A stretch of DNA of 51,957 bases from a virus (IMGVR_UViG_3300022743_000007:1-51957); one strand, 5' to 3'. Shown: positions 8,108 to 16,928, numbered from the stretch's first letter. Program-made: numbers and translations. The notes: generated by a model from the letters alone, not told the origin.

Positions 8108-9053
8108 CGCGACAACCTGGGCGCTTGCGTGTCGGCTCTTTGGCAACGAGGGGCCGATACTCGAGTCCGCACTATCTGATAACGAGCGCGATGCTCTGGC
8201 CGTGCTGGATGAAAACCGCGCGGTGAAAAAGCACCCATTGGACCTCAGGTATGTGCTGTGCCCTTACTGCCAGTTGCACCGTGGGCAGGTCGTTCAATCC
8301 GCGACCGGTCTCGCTTGCCAGTGCCCCGACTGCGGGTCCGTGGCGGTGGATGCCGTTGATCGGCAAGCGTGGTTGTTCGATCCTGATTGGCTGGTTCGCA
8401 AACTGCGCGGCGCGCTGAACATTCCCGCCCAGCAGGGCACTGTGTCGGTGGTCGCTGGCATGTGGCGATTGGGGACCCACCAGCGTCGCCCCGTCATCTT
8501 GGCGCGCAGTCTGGATCTGCCGCTGCAGCACCCGTCGTTGATTGCACGAACACGCGGCACAGCGGTGCCATGGTTGATCACTCCGAAGCCGATGCGGGAT
8601 ATTGAGCATGATCCACTTGCTGGCGCAGCTGTCTGGCTACCGCTGGAGGAGCGATTCACCTTGTATGGAGGCAAGCTCAGTTATACGGAACCAGGGGCAG
8701 AGTCGAATCCCGACGTACCGGACGATACGACAGAGGCAGTGAACGGTCCGTTTTCTGCCGATTTTCGCTGGGTGCATCTGTCCGGCGCGACGATGCCGAT
8801 CGCATTGTCTTCAGCTCAGGCAGCGGTGTTCAGTGCATTCTGGCATTTCGCGGGTCAGGAGCAGGAAGCCCACAACGTGATGGGGCGCGCGAAGTTGAAG
8901 AGCGACAAACCCATCGACGTATTCAAGGTGAAAGCCGAGAACAAGGGCAACCCAAAATACGAAGATCCACTGCGCGCGTACCAGGCATTGGTCATCGCCA
9001 ATCAGCGCGCAGGCACCTATGTGATGCCTTGTGCCGCACCAGTGAAATCCTGA
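8079..9053 (+). CDS. Early phage protein with N-terminal zinc ribbon, 324 aa
   Basis: The start at 8079 gives a sensible protein; the longer open frame upstream runs through the preceding gene. Cys61-x2-Cys64 and Cys80-x-Cys82-x2-Cys85 look like a zinc ribbon (CPYC, then CQCPDC). The rest has no motif I can name. It overlaps the preceding gene and is followed by a strong terminator, so the two form a closed transcription unit. A nucleic-acid-binding role is possible because of the zinc ribbon. Confidence 0.75.
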   Translation: MSAQLSKANNATTWALACRLFGNEGPILESALSDNERDALAVLDENRAVKKHPLDLRYVLCPYCQLHRGQVVQSATGLACQCPDCGSVAVDAVDRQAWLFDPDWLVRKLRGALNIPAQQGTVSVVAGMWRLGTHQRRPVILARSLDLPLQHPSLIARTRGTAVPWLITPKPMRDIEHDPLAGAAVWLPLEERFTLYGGKLSYTEPGAESNPDVPDDTTEAVNGPFSADFRWVHLSGATMPIALSSAQAAVFSAFWHFAGQEQEAHNVMGRAKLKSDKPIDVFKVKAENKGNPKYEDPLRAYQALVIANQRAGTYVMPCAAPVKS

Positions 9054-9073
9054 TTTAACGAAACCTCCCTCAC

Positions 9074-9104
9074 AAAACGGCGGGCCATTGCGGCTCGCCG
9101 TTTT
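9074..9104 (+). terminator. Terminator after the two-gene early unit
   Basis: Inverted repeat AAAACGGCG (9074-9082) and CGCCGTTTT (9096-9104) with an interior GC-rich loop and flanking A/T runs. It sits 20 bp after the stop at 9053. Confidence 0.75.
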
Positions 9105-9118
9105 CATTTCTACGGTCA

Positions 9119-9174
9119 CTGGCGAACCCGAACTACCAGGCCAGTTCGCCAGCCGGTTCCTTAACAGTTCGCCA
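9119..9174. repeat. Triple AGTTCGCCA repeat, possible operator
   Basis: CTGGCGAAC (9119-9127) and GTTCGCCAG (9144-9152) form a perfect 9-bp inverted repeat. The core CAGTTCGCCA (9142-9151) recurs as a direct copy at 9165-9174. The cluster lies just upstream of the excisionase-like HTH gene at 9227, so it may be its own binding site or that of another regulator. Confidence 0.5.
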
Positions 9175-9226
9175 CCCAAATTTTTCAATAGCAGCGTTGT
9201 TCCTCACCTAACTGAAAGGGGTATCA

Positions 9227-9496
9227 ATGCTGCAATCAACATCAGCAAATCGCGGTCCATCAGCCACTCTGGCGATGTCCGCGCCGGTGGCACCGCACGA
9301 GCGGCGCGTGCTCTCTGAAAACGAACTCGCCCAGCGCTGGGGCGTGAGCCCGAAGACGTTGCAACGCTGGCGCTCTGAAGGACGTGGTCCGCACTATCTG
9401 AAGCTTTCCAAGCGAGTGACCTATCCGCTGGAAGTGGTGACCGATTACGAGCACAGCGCGCTGCACGTCTCGACGTCCGAACGTGCGGTCAAGTGA
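9227..9496 (+). CDS. Excisionase-like HTH DNA-binding protein
   Basis: An 89-aa protein. The MerR/Xis-like winged HTH core is LSENELAQRWGVSPKTLQRW, then GRGPHYLKLSKRVTYPLE (about residues 29-70). This fold is used by phage excisionases and small activators. A good AAGGGG ribosome site precedes the ATG. It is closely similar to the N-terminal half of the protein at 50908-51375. A role in excision control or early gene activation is inferred. Confidence 0.82.
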   Translation: MLQSTSANRGPSATLAMSAPVAPHERRVLSENELAQRWGVSPKTLQRWRSEGRGPHYLKLSKRVTYPLEVVTDYEHSALHVSTSERAVK

Positions 9497-9507
9497 GGGA
9501 GATGGCC

Positions 9508-9993
9508 ATGACTGACCTGACCATTTTCCCCGCCGACATTGCCGAAATGTCTGCAAGCCAACTGGCGGCGCTGTCCCCTGCCCAAAAGCAGGAAATCAAC
9601 CGCAATCTCGATGCCGCCATTGATTGGCTCAAGAAGGCGCGCATCAAGTTCGATGCCGCTTTGGAGCAGTCCTATGGCGAGCAGGCGCGCGCAGCTCGCA
9701 TCGAGGCCGGCAAGGATTTCGGTGCCGTCCATTTCACCGACGGTCCGCTGCGGATCACCGTCGATGTCCCCAAACGCGTGACGTGGGATCAAGCCGCACT
9801 GGCCGATTTCGCACAACGCATCGTTGCCGCCGGCGACAAGGTTGGCGACTTCATCGACATCGATTACTCGATTTCTGAGTCCCGCTTCAACGCCTGGCCC
9901 ACGACCTTGAAGGAAACCTTCGTCAAGGCTCGCACCGTCAAACCCGGCAAAACCTCTTACCGCCTTGCACTTGTACAGGAGAACCTCGCATGA
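9508..9993 (+). CDS. Conserved-type phage early protein, unknown function
   Basis: A 161-aa soluble protein. The ATG at 9508 lies 7 nt after GAGGGA; the in-frame ATG at 9502 is too close to that site. The first half is helical (LKKARIKFDAALEQSYGEQ) and the second beta-rich. It overlaps the next gene by 4 nt. It sits in the early operon between an HTH protein and a BRO antirepressor. I cannot name the family. Confidence 0.78.
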   Translation: MTDLTIFPADIAEMSASQLAALSPAQKQEINRNLDAAIDWLKKARIKFDAALEQSYGEQARAARIEAGKDFGAVHFTDGPLRITVDVPKRVTWDQAALADFAQRIVAAGDKVGDFIDIDYSISESRFNAWPTTLKETFVKARTVKPGKTSYRLALVQENLA

Positions 9994-10280
9994 AAACCCC
10001 AACCCTGCATCAAACCCTTCAGGCCAAGCTCGGCGGCTACGTCGGCGAGCACCTCGGCACAAGCATCAGCTATGAGGATCGCTACGGCAACACGGTCGAG
10101 AAGCCGCTCCTGGACGCCACTCTCGACGAAGTCGCGTTCGCGATCCAGTCCCTGAGCCGCGAAAGCTCGGCGATTCATCGCCGCCGCAATGCCCTCGAAG
10201 CGCTTTACACGCTGGCGCGTGAGCACACCTACCCGGGCGCCGAAACGGTTGGCGATATCGCCGTGGGGGTGACGAAATGA
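9990..10280 (+). CDS. Small early phage protein, unknown function
   Basis: A 96-aa protein joined to both neighbours by 4-nt ATGA overlaps. The readable part includes a helical RESSAIHRRRNALEAL segment. No motif is assigned. Its tight packing shows it belongs to the early operon. Confidence 0.72.
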   Translation: MKTPTLHQTLQAKLGGYVGEHLGTSISYEDRYGNTVEKPLLDATLDEVAFAIQSLSRESSAIHRRRNALEALYTLAREHTYPGAETVGDIAVGVTK

Positions 10281-11026
10281 ATCAACTCGTCGCATTCAAT
10301 TTTGAGTCCAGCAATGTACGCGTGTGCATGGGTGAGAACGGCGAACCGATGTTTGTCGCAGCCGACGTACTGTCTACCCTGAGCCTTGATCGCAAAGCGC
10401 TGGAGCGCCTTGACGATGACGAAAAGGGGGTGAATTCAATTCACACCCCTGGCGGCCCGCAGGACATGACCGTGGTGAATGAGTCCGGCCTGTTCAATCT
10501 GGTGCTGGGCAGCCGCAAGCCCGAAGCCAAGCGCTTCAAACGCTGGGTCACTCACGAAGTGCTGCCCGCTATCCGAAAGACCGGGTCATATGCGTCAGCC
10601 GGATTGGTCGCCGCATTGCCATCGCCAACACAGGATCGCGTCAACGCCATTCTTTCTATCGGCGAGGCTATTGCCCGAGTCCCTGGCGTGAAGCCAGGCA
10701 TCGCCATGGCGGCCACGCTGACCGTGATCCATGAAAACACCGGTCTGGCCGTCGACTCCCTGCGCAAGGTTCTGCCGGCTGCCAACGAACCAATCTGCAG
10801 TTTGAATCCAACTCAGGTCGGTGAACGCGTCGGCATGTCCGCACGTGCGGTCAACACGCGGCTGCAGTCCTTGGGCTTTCAGTTCAAGAACGACCGCGAC
10901 GAATGGGAACTGACCGACGCTGGTCAGCAATGGGCTGAGGCCCTGCCGTTCTCGCGCAACGGCCACTCCGGTTACCAGATCCTCTGGAATCCGGCAGTGG
11001 TTGTGCAGATTCGTGAGGTGGCGTAA
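10277..11026 (+). CDS. BRO-N domain antirepressor-like protein
   Basis: A 249-aa protein with an N-terminal BRO domain (about residues 5-105): GEPMFVAADVLSTLSLDRKAL, then VVNESGLFNLVLGSRKPEAKRFKRWVT and HEVLPAIRKTGSY split by short loops. This is the DNA-binding region of phage antirepressors and baculovirus BRO proteins. The C-terminal part (PTQVGERVGMSARAVNTRL) looks like a second HTH. It lies inside the early operon and may oppose the XRE repressor or act on host promoters. Confidence 0.88.
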   Translation: MNQLVAFNFESSNVRVCMGENGEPMFVAADVLSTLSLDRKALERLDDDEKGVNSIHTPGGPQDMTVVNESGLFNLVLGSRKPEAKRFKRWVTHEVLPAIRKTGSYASAGLVAALPSPTQDRVNAILSIGEAIARVPGVKPGIAMAATLTVIHENTGLAVDSLRKVLPAANEPICSLNPTQVGERVGMSARAVNTRLQSLGFQFKNDRDEWELTDAGQQWAEALPFSRNGHSGYQILWNPAVVVQIREVA

Positions 11027-11847
11027 TGGCACTCCCAATCATCTCTGCCGAAGATCGGCTGAAAGAACGTCACAGCGCCAAAGTCGGACTGGTTGGTGTC
11101 CCGGGCGTGGGTAAAACCACGCAGCTCAAAACGCTGCCGCCTGAGACCACCCTGTTTGTGGATCTGGAAGCTGGCGACCTGTCGGTGCGTGACTGGCCTG
11201 GTGACACGGTGCGTCCGCGCACCTGGCCAGAATTTCGCGACCTGGTGGTTTTTCTTGCCGGCCCCATGCCCACGGCCAGCGCCGATCAGGCCTTCTCGCA
11301 GGCTCACTTTGAGCACGTCTGCACCAAGTTTGGCGAGCCAGCGCAACTGGCCAAGTACGACACCTACTTCGTCGACAGCCTGACCGTGCTCTCGCGCTTG
11401 TGCTTTGCCTGGTGCAAGACTCAGCCGCAGGCCATGAGCGAAAAGACCGGCAAGCCGGACAACAGGGGTGCATATGGACTCTTGGGCCAGGAAATGATCA
11501 CGGCGCTCACGCACCTGCAGCATGTCCGTGACAAGCACGTCATCTACGTCGCGATCTTGGAAGAGAAAACCGACGACTTCAACCGCCGCTACTACCAGCT
11601 GCAACTGGAAGGCAGTAAGACCGCACTGGAATTGCCCGGCGTGCTGGACGAGGTCGTCGTGCTCTCAGTTCTGAAGGCCGACGACGGTAGCAGCTACCGG
11701 GGCTTCGTCACCCGTGCGGACAACCCGTTTGGCTTCCCCGCAAAGGATCGCAGCGGCCGCTTGGAAGCCATCGAAGAGCCCCACCTCGGAAAACTTATCG
11801 CCAAGTGCCTCGGCCAGACCGCCCCGGCATCGGCCTCATCAAATTAA
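11026..11847 (+). CDS. AAA/RecA-fold ATP-binding protein
   Basis: A 273-aa P-loop NTPase. Walker A is GVPGVGKTT at 24-32, and LFVDLEAGD follows as a strand ending in acidic residues. The family (AAA_24-like phage ATP-binding proteins) is usually found with single-strand annealing or SSB-like proteins in phage replication modules. It starts one base inside the BRO stop (TAATG) and is followed by an SSB-like gene and a RecB-type nuclease, which supports a role in recombination or replication loading. Confidence 0.85.
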   Translation: MALPIISAEDRLKERHSAKVGLVGVPGVGKTTQLKTLPPETTLFVDLEAGDLSVRDWPGDTVRPRTWPEFRDLVVFLAGPMPTASADQAFSQAHFEHVCTKFGEPAQLAKYDTYFVDSLTVLSRLCFAWCKTQPQAMSEKTGKPDNRGAYGLLGQEMITALTHLQHVRDKHVIYVAILEEKTDDFNRRYYQLQLEGSKTALELPGVLDEVVVLSVLKADDGSSYRGFVTRADNPFGFPAKDRSGRLEAIEEPHLGKLIAKCLGQTAPASASSN

Positions 11848-11857
11848 AGGAAATGCC

Positions 11858-12487
11858 ATGAACGCCAATACCTCCAGCAACTGGAACGATTTCAACGACG
11901 CCGAAGCCCAGCACGGCGCATTCGACCTGATCCCCAAGGGCACCATCGTGCCGCTGCGCATGACCATCAAACCCGGTGGCCATGATGACCACAGCCAGGG
12001 TTGGACAGGTGGTTACGCCACCGAGTCCTTTGACACAGGGGCGGTTTATCTCGCTTGCGAATTCGTCGTCACCGGTGGCCCGTTTGCCAAACGTAAGATG
12101 TGGTCGAACGTCGGACTGCACTCCAAGAAGGGGCCGACCTGGGGCCAGATGGGACGCAGCTTTATCCGCGCCGCGCTCAATAGCTCGCGCAACGTCCACC
12201 CGCAGGACAACACGCCGCAAGCGGCTGCCGCGCGCCGTATCAACAGCTTTGCGGATCTGGACGGCATCGAGTTCATCGCTCGGGTCGATGTGGAGAAGGA
12301 CGCCAAGGGTGAAGACCGCAACGTTGTGAAGCTGGCCATTGAGCCGGATCACAAAGATTACACGGCACTTATGGGTGGCGTGACCAAGACGGTCGCTGGC
12401 ACGGGTCACGCGGCGTCGGCAGCACCAGTTGCACCAGCACGTCCGACTCCAGCGTCTGCGACTGGCAAACCGGCGTGGGCACAGTGA
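11858..12487 (+). CDS. SSB-like phage replication protein
   Basis: A 209-aa protein. The ATG at 11858 follows an AAAGGA site; an open frame extending upstream is out of frame with the ATPase gene and unlikely. The central part (KRKMWSNVGLHSKKGPTWGQMG) and the acidic, Pro/Ala-rich tail (VAPARPTPASATGKPAWAQ) have the look of phage single-strand-binding proteins with a disordered tail. The location between the ATPase and the nuclease supports this; the assignment is by context and style, not by a decisive motif. Confidence 0.7.
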   Translation: MNANTSSNWNDFNDAEAQHGAFDLIPKGTIVPLRMTIKPGGHDDHSQGWTGGYATESFDTGAVYLACEFVVTGGPFAKRKMWSNVGLHSKKGPTWGQMGRSFIRAALNSSRNVHPQDNTPQAAAARRINSFADLDGIEFIARVDVEKDAKGEDRNVVKLAIEPDHKDYTALMGGVTKTVAGTGHAASAAPVAPARPTPASATGKPAWAQ

Positions 12488-12499
12488 TGCGAGCCCGCC

Positions 12500-13003
12500 A
12501 TGAAATGCTGGGTCTGCTCACGTCAGGCACGCGGCTTCGGCCATACGGAGAACCGGCACCGGGTGGGCGACCCCCGGCGCTACCCAATCGACTGGGTGTT
12601 CTGCTCACGCCGCTGCCAGGACGCGTTTCACAAGCTGTACGGGTCCTGGACCCGGGCGCTGGATCAGGGTCTACCGCCGGAGGCTGCCATGGTTGATGCC
12701 ACGCCTCTGGAAAAAGCGGCCATGCGCATGTGCCTCAGGTTCTTCGGTGAAGCGGCTGCGGCCATCGGCTTCGACAAGCCCCTCGGGGCTTACTCCGAAA
12801 CGGAGGCACTGTCCGTGATCGAAGCCATCGTCACTGCCTACGTCGATGAGATGGCTGCGCAGCATGAACGCACCAAGTATCCGCCAGTGCGTATGCCGGG
12901 TACGACGCCTGTCAACGATCCCATCCGCGAGTCGCTACCGCCCGTGCAAGAGAACCCGTTCGCGGACATGGCGGATGACCTGCCATGGGAGACCACACCA
13001 TGA
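12500..13003 (+). CDS. DUF6511-type zinc-binding protein
   Basis: A 167-aa protein with Cys3-x2-Cys6 and Cys35-x3-Cys39, forming a likely zinc site (CWVC, then FCSRRC) at the N-terminus. The remainder is helical. The arrangement fits DUF6511 proteins seen in phage replication clusters. It overlaps the downstream nuclease start by 4 nt. Function unknown. Confidence 0.75.
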   Translation: MKCWVCSRQARGFGHTENRHRVGDPRRYPIDWVFCSRRCQDAFHKLYGSWTRALDQGLPPEAAMVDATPLEKAAMRMCLRFFGEAAAAIGFDKPLGAYSETEALSVIEAIVTAYVDEMAAQHERTKYPPVRMPGTTPVNDPIRESLPPVQENPFADMADDLPWETTP

Positions 13004-13737
13004 TCGATTTCAATTCATCAGCCAGTCTCTCGGGCCGATTGCAGGAACTGTTCGACATTGCACTGGAAGCCGAACGGGATGCAACGCCACAGCGTGAGTA
13101 CCTGGGGGCATCGCGCCTGGGTGCGGCCTGCGAGCGCCAACTGCAGTATGAGTACGTTCACGCACCGGTCGATCACGGCAAGGGATTCTCAGGGCGACTG
13201 CTGCGCATTTTCGAGCGCGGCCACCGCACCGAGGACATGGTGATCCGCTGGTTGCGCATGGCGGGCTTTCACCTTAAGACCGAAGACGCCAACGGCCATC
13301 AGTTCGGCTTCTCGGTGGCTGGCGGTCGCTTGCGCGGCCATGTGGATGGCGTACTGATTGCCGGGCCCGATGGCTTTGCCTACCCGTCCTTGTGGGAGAA
13401 CAAGTGTCTCGGTGCCAAGTCCTGGCGTGATGTTGAAAAACACAAGCTGGCGGTATCCAAACCCATCTATGCCGCGCAGATAGCGCTGTACCAGAGCTAC
13501 CTCGAGTTGCACGAGCACCCGGCGCTCTTCACCGCCGTCAACGCAGACACGATGGAGATCTACGCCGAGTTGATTCCATTCGACGCGTCGCTGGCGCAGC
13601 GCATGTCGGACCGTGCTGCGCGCGTGATCACCGCCAGTGAGGCGGGTGATCTTCTGCCGCGCTCGTTTACCGATTCCACCCATTTCGAATGCAAGTTCTG
13701 CGCGTGGGCAGACCGTTGCTGGAGGACCAACCCATGA
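13000..13737 (+). CDS. PD-(D/E)XK nuclease with probable Fe-S cluster (Cas4/RecB-like)
   Basis: A 245-aa protein. Catalytic residues are seen as RLRGHVDGV (Asp116) and WENKCLG (Glu133, Lys135), the D...ExK core. Cys44, Cys231, Cys234 and Cys240 match the four-cysteine Fe-S latch of Cas4/AddB-type exonucleases. The start at 13000 (GGAGA site, ATGA overlap) is preferred to 12985. In phages such enzymes process DNA ends for recombination, and the SSB-like protein and ATPase just upstream fit that pathway. Confidence 0.88.
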   Translation: MIDFNSSASLSGRLQELFDIALEAERDATPQREYLGASRLGAACERQLQYEYVHAPVDHGKGFSGRLLRIFERGHRTEDMVIRWLRMAGFHLKTEDANGHQFGFSVAGGRLRGHVDGVLIAGPDGFAYPSLWENKCLGAKSWRDVEKHKLAVSKPIYAAQIALYQSYLELHEHPALFTAVNADTMEIYAELIPFDASLAQRMSDRAARVITASEAGDLLPRSFTDSTHFECKFCAWADRCWRTNP

Positions 13738-13985
13738 AATCCACCTCACTCCATCCCCCTGTGGCCAGGGAGCCGTTCGTTGATGCCCGCGAAGCGGCCT
13801 ACACCATGAATCTGCCGATGTACTACATGACCAACGCCAGGCAGCGCACCAGGCTGCATATCCCGTACTACCGGATTGGTCGCATGATCCGCTTCAAGCT
13901 TTCGGAGCTTGCCGAGTGGCAGCAGCTGCACGGCAGCACGACGTCCGCCGACCCCGCAGCCGGAGGCGAGGTGTCCGATGATTGA
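13734..13985 (+). CDS. Small helix-turn-helix DNA-binding protein
   Basis: An 83-aa basic protein with DAREAAYTMNLPMYYMT and YYRIGRMIRFKLSELAEW, the pattern of AlpA/MerR-like small binding proteins. It overlaps the nuclease stop (ATGA) and the primase start by 8 nt. Its layout matches the C-terminal half of the protein at 50908-51375. It may act as a transcription factor or origin-binding protein for the primase. Confidence 0.8.
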   Translation: MKSTSLHPPVAREPFVDAREAAYTMNLPMYYMTNARQRTRLHIPYYRIGRMIRFKLSELAEWQQLHGSTTSADPAAGGEVSDD

Positions 13986-16287
13986 TCAGGGACATCCGGA
14001 CCCGCTGGATTTTAATGACTGCGCAGCGCCAGTTGAAATGGATCGCGGTGCCGAGCGCAATGCGACCCGAACTGCGTTGTTGACGCGGCTTGAATCGGTG
14101 CTGTCCACGATTTTCCCCGCCGGAAAGGTCCGGCGCGGGAAGTTCCATATTGGCGACATCTTGGGCAGCCCCGGCGACAGCCTGGAAATCGTGGTCGACG
14201 GCGATAAAGCCGGTCTGTGGACCGACCGCGCGACCGGCGATGGCGGCGACATCTTTGATTTGCTGGCGCGGCACATGTCGGTTGACGTGCACGCTGATTT
14301 CGCACGCGTGTTGCAGTACGCCGGCGAATTGGCCGGTCGCGCCAATCTCACGCCAGCGCGCAAAGTCAAACGCGAAGCGCCAGTGGACGATCTTGGTCAG
14401 GCCACCGCCAAGTGGGATTACCTCGATGCCAACGGAGCCTTGATCGCTGTGGTGTACCGGTACGACCCGCCCGGGCAACGCAAGGAGTTCCGGCCATGGG
14501 ATGCCAAACGCCGCAAAATGGCACCACCCAATCCCCGTCCGCTGTACCACCAGCCGGGCTTGGTTGCGGCCCACCAGATCATTCTGGTCGAGGGTGAGAA
14601 GTGCGCGCAGGCCTTGATCGACTTGGGGCTTTGCGCAACCACCGCCATGCACGGTGCCAATGCACCAGTCGACAAGACCGACTGGTCACCCTTGGAGGGT
14701 AAGGTCGTGCTGATCTGGCCCGACCGTGACAAACCAGGATGGGAGTATGCCGATCGCGCCTCGCAGGCGATTCTGGCCGCTGGCGCTGAGTCCGTTGCCA
14801 TCTTATATCCGCCAGCGGAAAAGCCCGACGGATGGGATGCGGCCGATGCGATTGCCGAGGGTTTTGACGTTCAGGGATTCCTGATGGCCGGTGACCGCGT
14901 GCCGGTGGCTGTTCAAAGCGATGCGCCGATCGAGGACAAGCTGGTCGAGGGGATCGACTGGACCACCGAGGACGGGCTGGCCACCGCCTTCACGCGCCGC
15001 TACGGTGAGGACTGGCGTTACTGCGCCCAATGGGGCAAGTGGCTTGTGTGGACCGGGATCCGCTGGAATCCGGATCAGTTGCTCTACATCCAGCATCTGT
15101 CGCGCAACATTTGCCGGGCCGCTTCGTTCAAGGCCGACACGCCGCGTTTGCGTGCGCGTCTGGCCAGCTCGTCCACCATCAGCGCGGTGGAGCGTATCGC
15201 ACGCAGTGATCCCAAGCATGCTTCCATGGCTGAACACTGGGATGCCGACGTCTGGCTGCTGAACACGCCCGGTGGTGTGGTGGATCTGCGCACTGGCGTC
15301 ATTCGCTCGCATGACCGTGCTGACCGGATGACCAAGGTCTGCACTGCTGTGCCGCAAGGGGACTGCCCCACCTGGCGCGGCTTCCTGTCGGATGTGACGG
15401 GAGGCGATGCGGAACTGATGGTCTATCTGCAGCGCATGGTGGGCTACTGCCTGACTGGGGTGACCAGCGAGCACGCGCTGTTCTTCCTGTTCGGCACGGG
15501 TGCCAATGGCAAGTCGGTGTTCGTCAATGTAATCGCCACCATCCTGGGGGACTACGCCGCCAACGCGCCCATGGACACGTTCATGGAAACACGGTCGGAC
15601 CGGCATCCCACTGATCTGGCGGGTCTGCGCGGCGCGCGATTTGTCGCATCGATTGAGACCGAGCAGGGTCGGCGCTGGAACGAATCCAAGATTAAGACCA
15701 TCACCGGTGGCGACAAGGTGTCGGCGCGCTTCATGCGCCAGGACTTCTTCGACTACACGCCGCACTTCAAGCTAGTCATTGCCGGCAACCACAAACCGTC
15801 CATCCGCAATGTAGACGAGGCCATGAAGCGGCGTCTGCATCTGATTCCCTTCACGGTGACCATTCCGCCCGAACGGCGCGACGGCAAGCTTACCGAGAAG
15901 CTGCTGCAGGAGCGCGACGGCATTCTGGCGTGGGCCTTGGAGGGTTGTTTGCTGTGGCAGCAGTCTGGCCTGAAACAGCCGCAAAGCGTCATGGATGCAA
16001 CCGAAGAGTATTTCGAGGCCGAGGACGCCATGGGGCGCTGGATCGAAGACCGCTGCCTTTTGCATGGCAACGCCAAGGCGCTGACGTTCGAGCTGTTCAA
16101 CGACTGGAAGCAGTGGGCCGAGACCAACGGCGAGTTTCTCGGTTCCATGCGCCGCTTCTCAGATGCGCTCTTGACACGCCGCTTCGAGAAATGGCGCAAC
16201 AGCTTGGGCATGCGCGGCTTTGTTGGCATCGGTCTCAAGGAGCCGACCAACCTCCCACGCGCAAGCTACCCCTACAACGACAACTGA
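13978..16287 (+). CDS. P4-type primase-helicase (TOPRIM plus SF3 helicase)
   Basis: A 769-aa replication protein. The TOPRIM part shows ILVEGEK (202-208, Glu205) and WPDRD (247-251, Asp249, Asp251). The D5_N region follows, then the SF3 helicase with Walker A GTGANGKS (506-513) and a KLVIAGNHKPSI sensor segment. These enzymes prime and unwind DNA at phage or satellite origins, as P4 alpha protein does. The longer frame starting at 13909 is rejected because it runs inside the preceding gene. It is the central gene of the replication module, and the origin is probably nearby. Confidence 0.94.
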   Translation: MIDQGHPDPLDFNDCAAPVEMDRGAERNATRTALLTRLESVLSTIFPAGKVRRGKFHIGDILGSPGDSLEIVVDGDKAGLWTDRATGDGGDIFDLLARHMSVDVHADFARVLQYAGELAGRANLTPARKVKREAPVDDLGQATAKWDYLDANGALIAVVYRYDPPGQRKEFRPWDAKRRKMAPPNPRPLYHQPGLVAAHQIILVEGEKCAQALIDLGLCATTAMHGANAPVDKTDWSPLEGKVVLIWPDRDKPGWEYADRASQAILAAGAESVAILYPPAEKPDGWDAADAIAEGFDVQGFLMAGDRVPVAVQSDAPIEDKLVEGIDWTTEDGLATAFTRRYGEDWRYCAQWGKWLVWTGIRWNPDQLLYIQHLSRNICRAASFKADTPRLRARLASSSTISAVERIARSDPKHASMAEHWDADVWLLNTPGGVVDLRTGVIRSHDRADRMTKVCTAVPQGDCPTWRGFLSDVTGGDAELMVYLQRMVGYCLTGVTSEHALFFLFGTGANGKSVFVNVIATILGDYAANAPMDTFMETRSDRHPTDLAGLRGARFVASIETEQGRRWNESKIKTITGGDKVSARFMRQDFFDYTPHFKLVIAGNHKPSIRNVDEAMKRRLHLIPFTVTIPPERRDGKLTEKLLQERDGILAWALEGCLLWQQSGLKQPQSVMDATEEYFEAEDAMGRWIEDRCLLHGNAKALTFELFNDWKQWAETNGEFLGSMRRFSDALLTRRFEKWRNSLGMRGFVGIGLKEPTNLPRASYPYNDN

Positions 16288-16297
16288 GGGACAGGTC

Positions 16298-16927
16298 ATG
16301 ACAAAAATTCCAAATAACAGCCACGGCCTGACGCATCCGACAACCCAAAACATTAACTTGCTACACGTGCGCGCGGGCGCACCTAAAGAGAAGTTACGTT
16401 ATTCCGAGTCCGATGCGTCAGGCCCTGTCGGCACCACCATCGGATCGGCCACGAAAGCGGGTTACGCGCTGACCATTCTGGCGATCGATCTCGGGACCAC
16501 GACCGGGTGGGCCGTGCGTGCGCGTGACCACCAGATCGCCCACGGTTTCGTCAGCTTCAAGCCGCAACGGTTCGAAGGCGGCGGCATGCGCTTCCTGCGG
16601 TTCAAGCGCTGGTTGTCGGAAATTCACGCCCTGATAAACGACATCCATGCAGTGTACTTCGAGGAGGTGCGTCGCCATGCAGGTGTCGATGCCGCACACG
16701 TCTACGGCGGTTTGATGGCCACGCTCACCACCTGGTGCGAGCACCGCAACATCCCGTACCAGGGTGTGCCAGTCGGGACGATCAAGAAGCATGCGACAGG
16801 CAAAGGCAATGCCGGTAAGGACGAGGTCATTGCCGCCATGCGTGTCAAAGGACATCCAGTGTCGGATGACAACGAAGCTGATGCCTTGGCCTTGTTGCAC
16901 TGGGCAATCGAAACCCAGGAGGCATGA
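16298..16927 (+). CDS. RuvC-like Holliday junction resolvase with atypical N-terminus
   Basis: A 209-aa protein. The RNase H fold active site is seen as ILAIDLGTTTGW (Asp64), VYFEEV (Glu122) and DNEADALALLHW (Asp195). Phage RuvC-like enzymes resolve branched DNA before packaging. The first 58 residues are unusual, low in structure, and encoded by a 100-bp stretch framed by a 13-bp inverted repeat (16325-16337 and 16412-16424). Homologues would be expected to begin near the first strand. The GAGGGACAGGTCATG start is the only good one. Confidence 0.87.
   Translation: MTKIPNNSHGLTHPTTQNINLLHVRAGAPKEKLRYSESDASGPVGTTIGSATKAGYALTILAIDLGTTTGWAVRARDHQIAHGFVSFKPQRFEGGGMRFLRFKRWLSEIHALINDIHAVYFEEVRRHAGVDAAHVYGGLMATLTTWCEHRNIPYQGVPVGTIKKHATGKGNAGKDEVIAAMRVKGHPVSDDNEADALALLHWAIETQEA
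16325..16424. repeat. Nested inverted repeat inside the resolvase gene
   Basis: GGCCTGACGCATC (16325-16337) and GATGCGTCAGGCC (16412-16424) are perfect 13-bp inverted arms, and after one mismatch three more base pairs follow. Between them GTGCGC-GCGG-GCGCAC (16367-16382) forms a second perfect hairpin. The structure is translated in frame as part of the resolvase N-terminus. Confidence 0.7.
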
Positions 16928-16928
16928 C

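Noticed and set aside
6980-8146. 388-aa leftward ORF opposite the first early gene
   Set aside because: Rich in His, Gln, Leu and Arg, a typical shadow of a GC-rich coding strand. The forward gene has a promoter and ribosome site.
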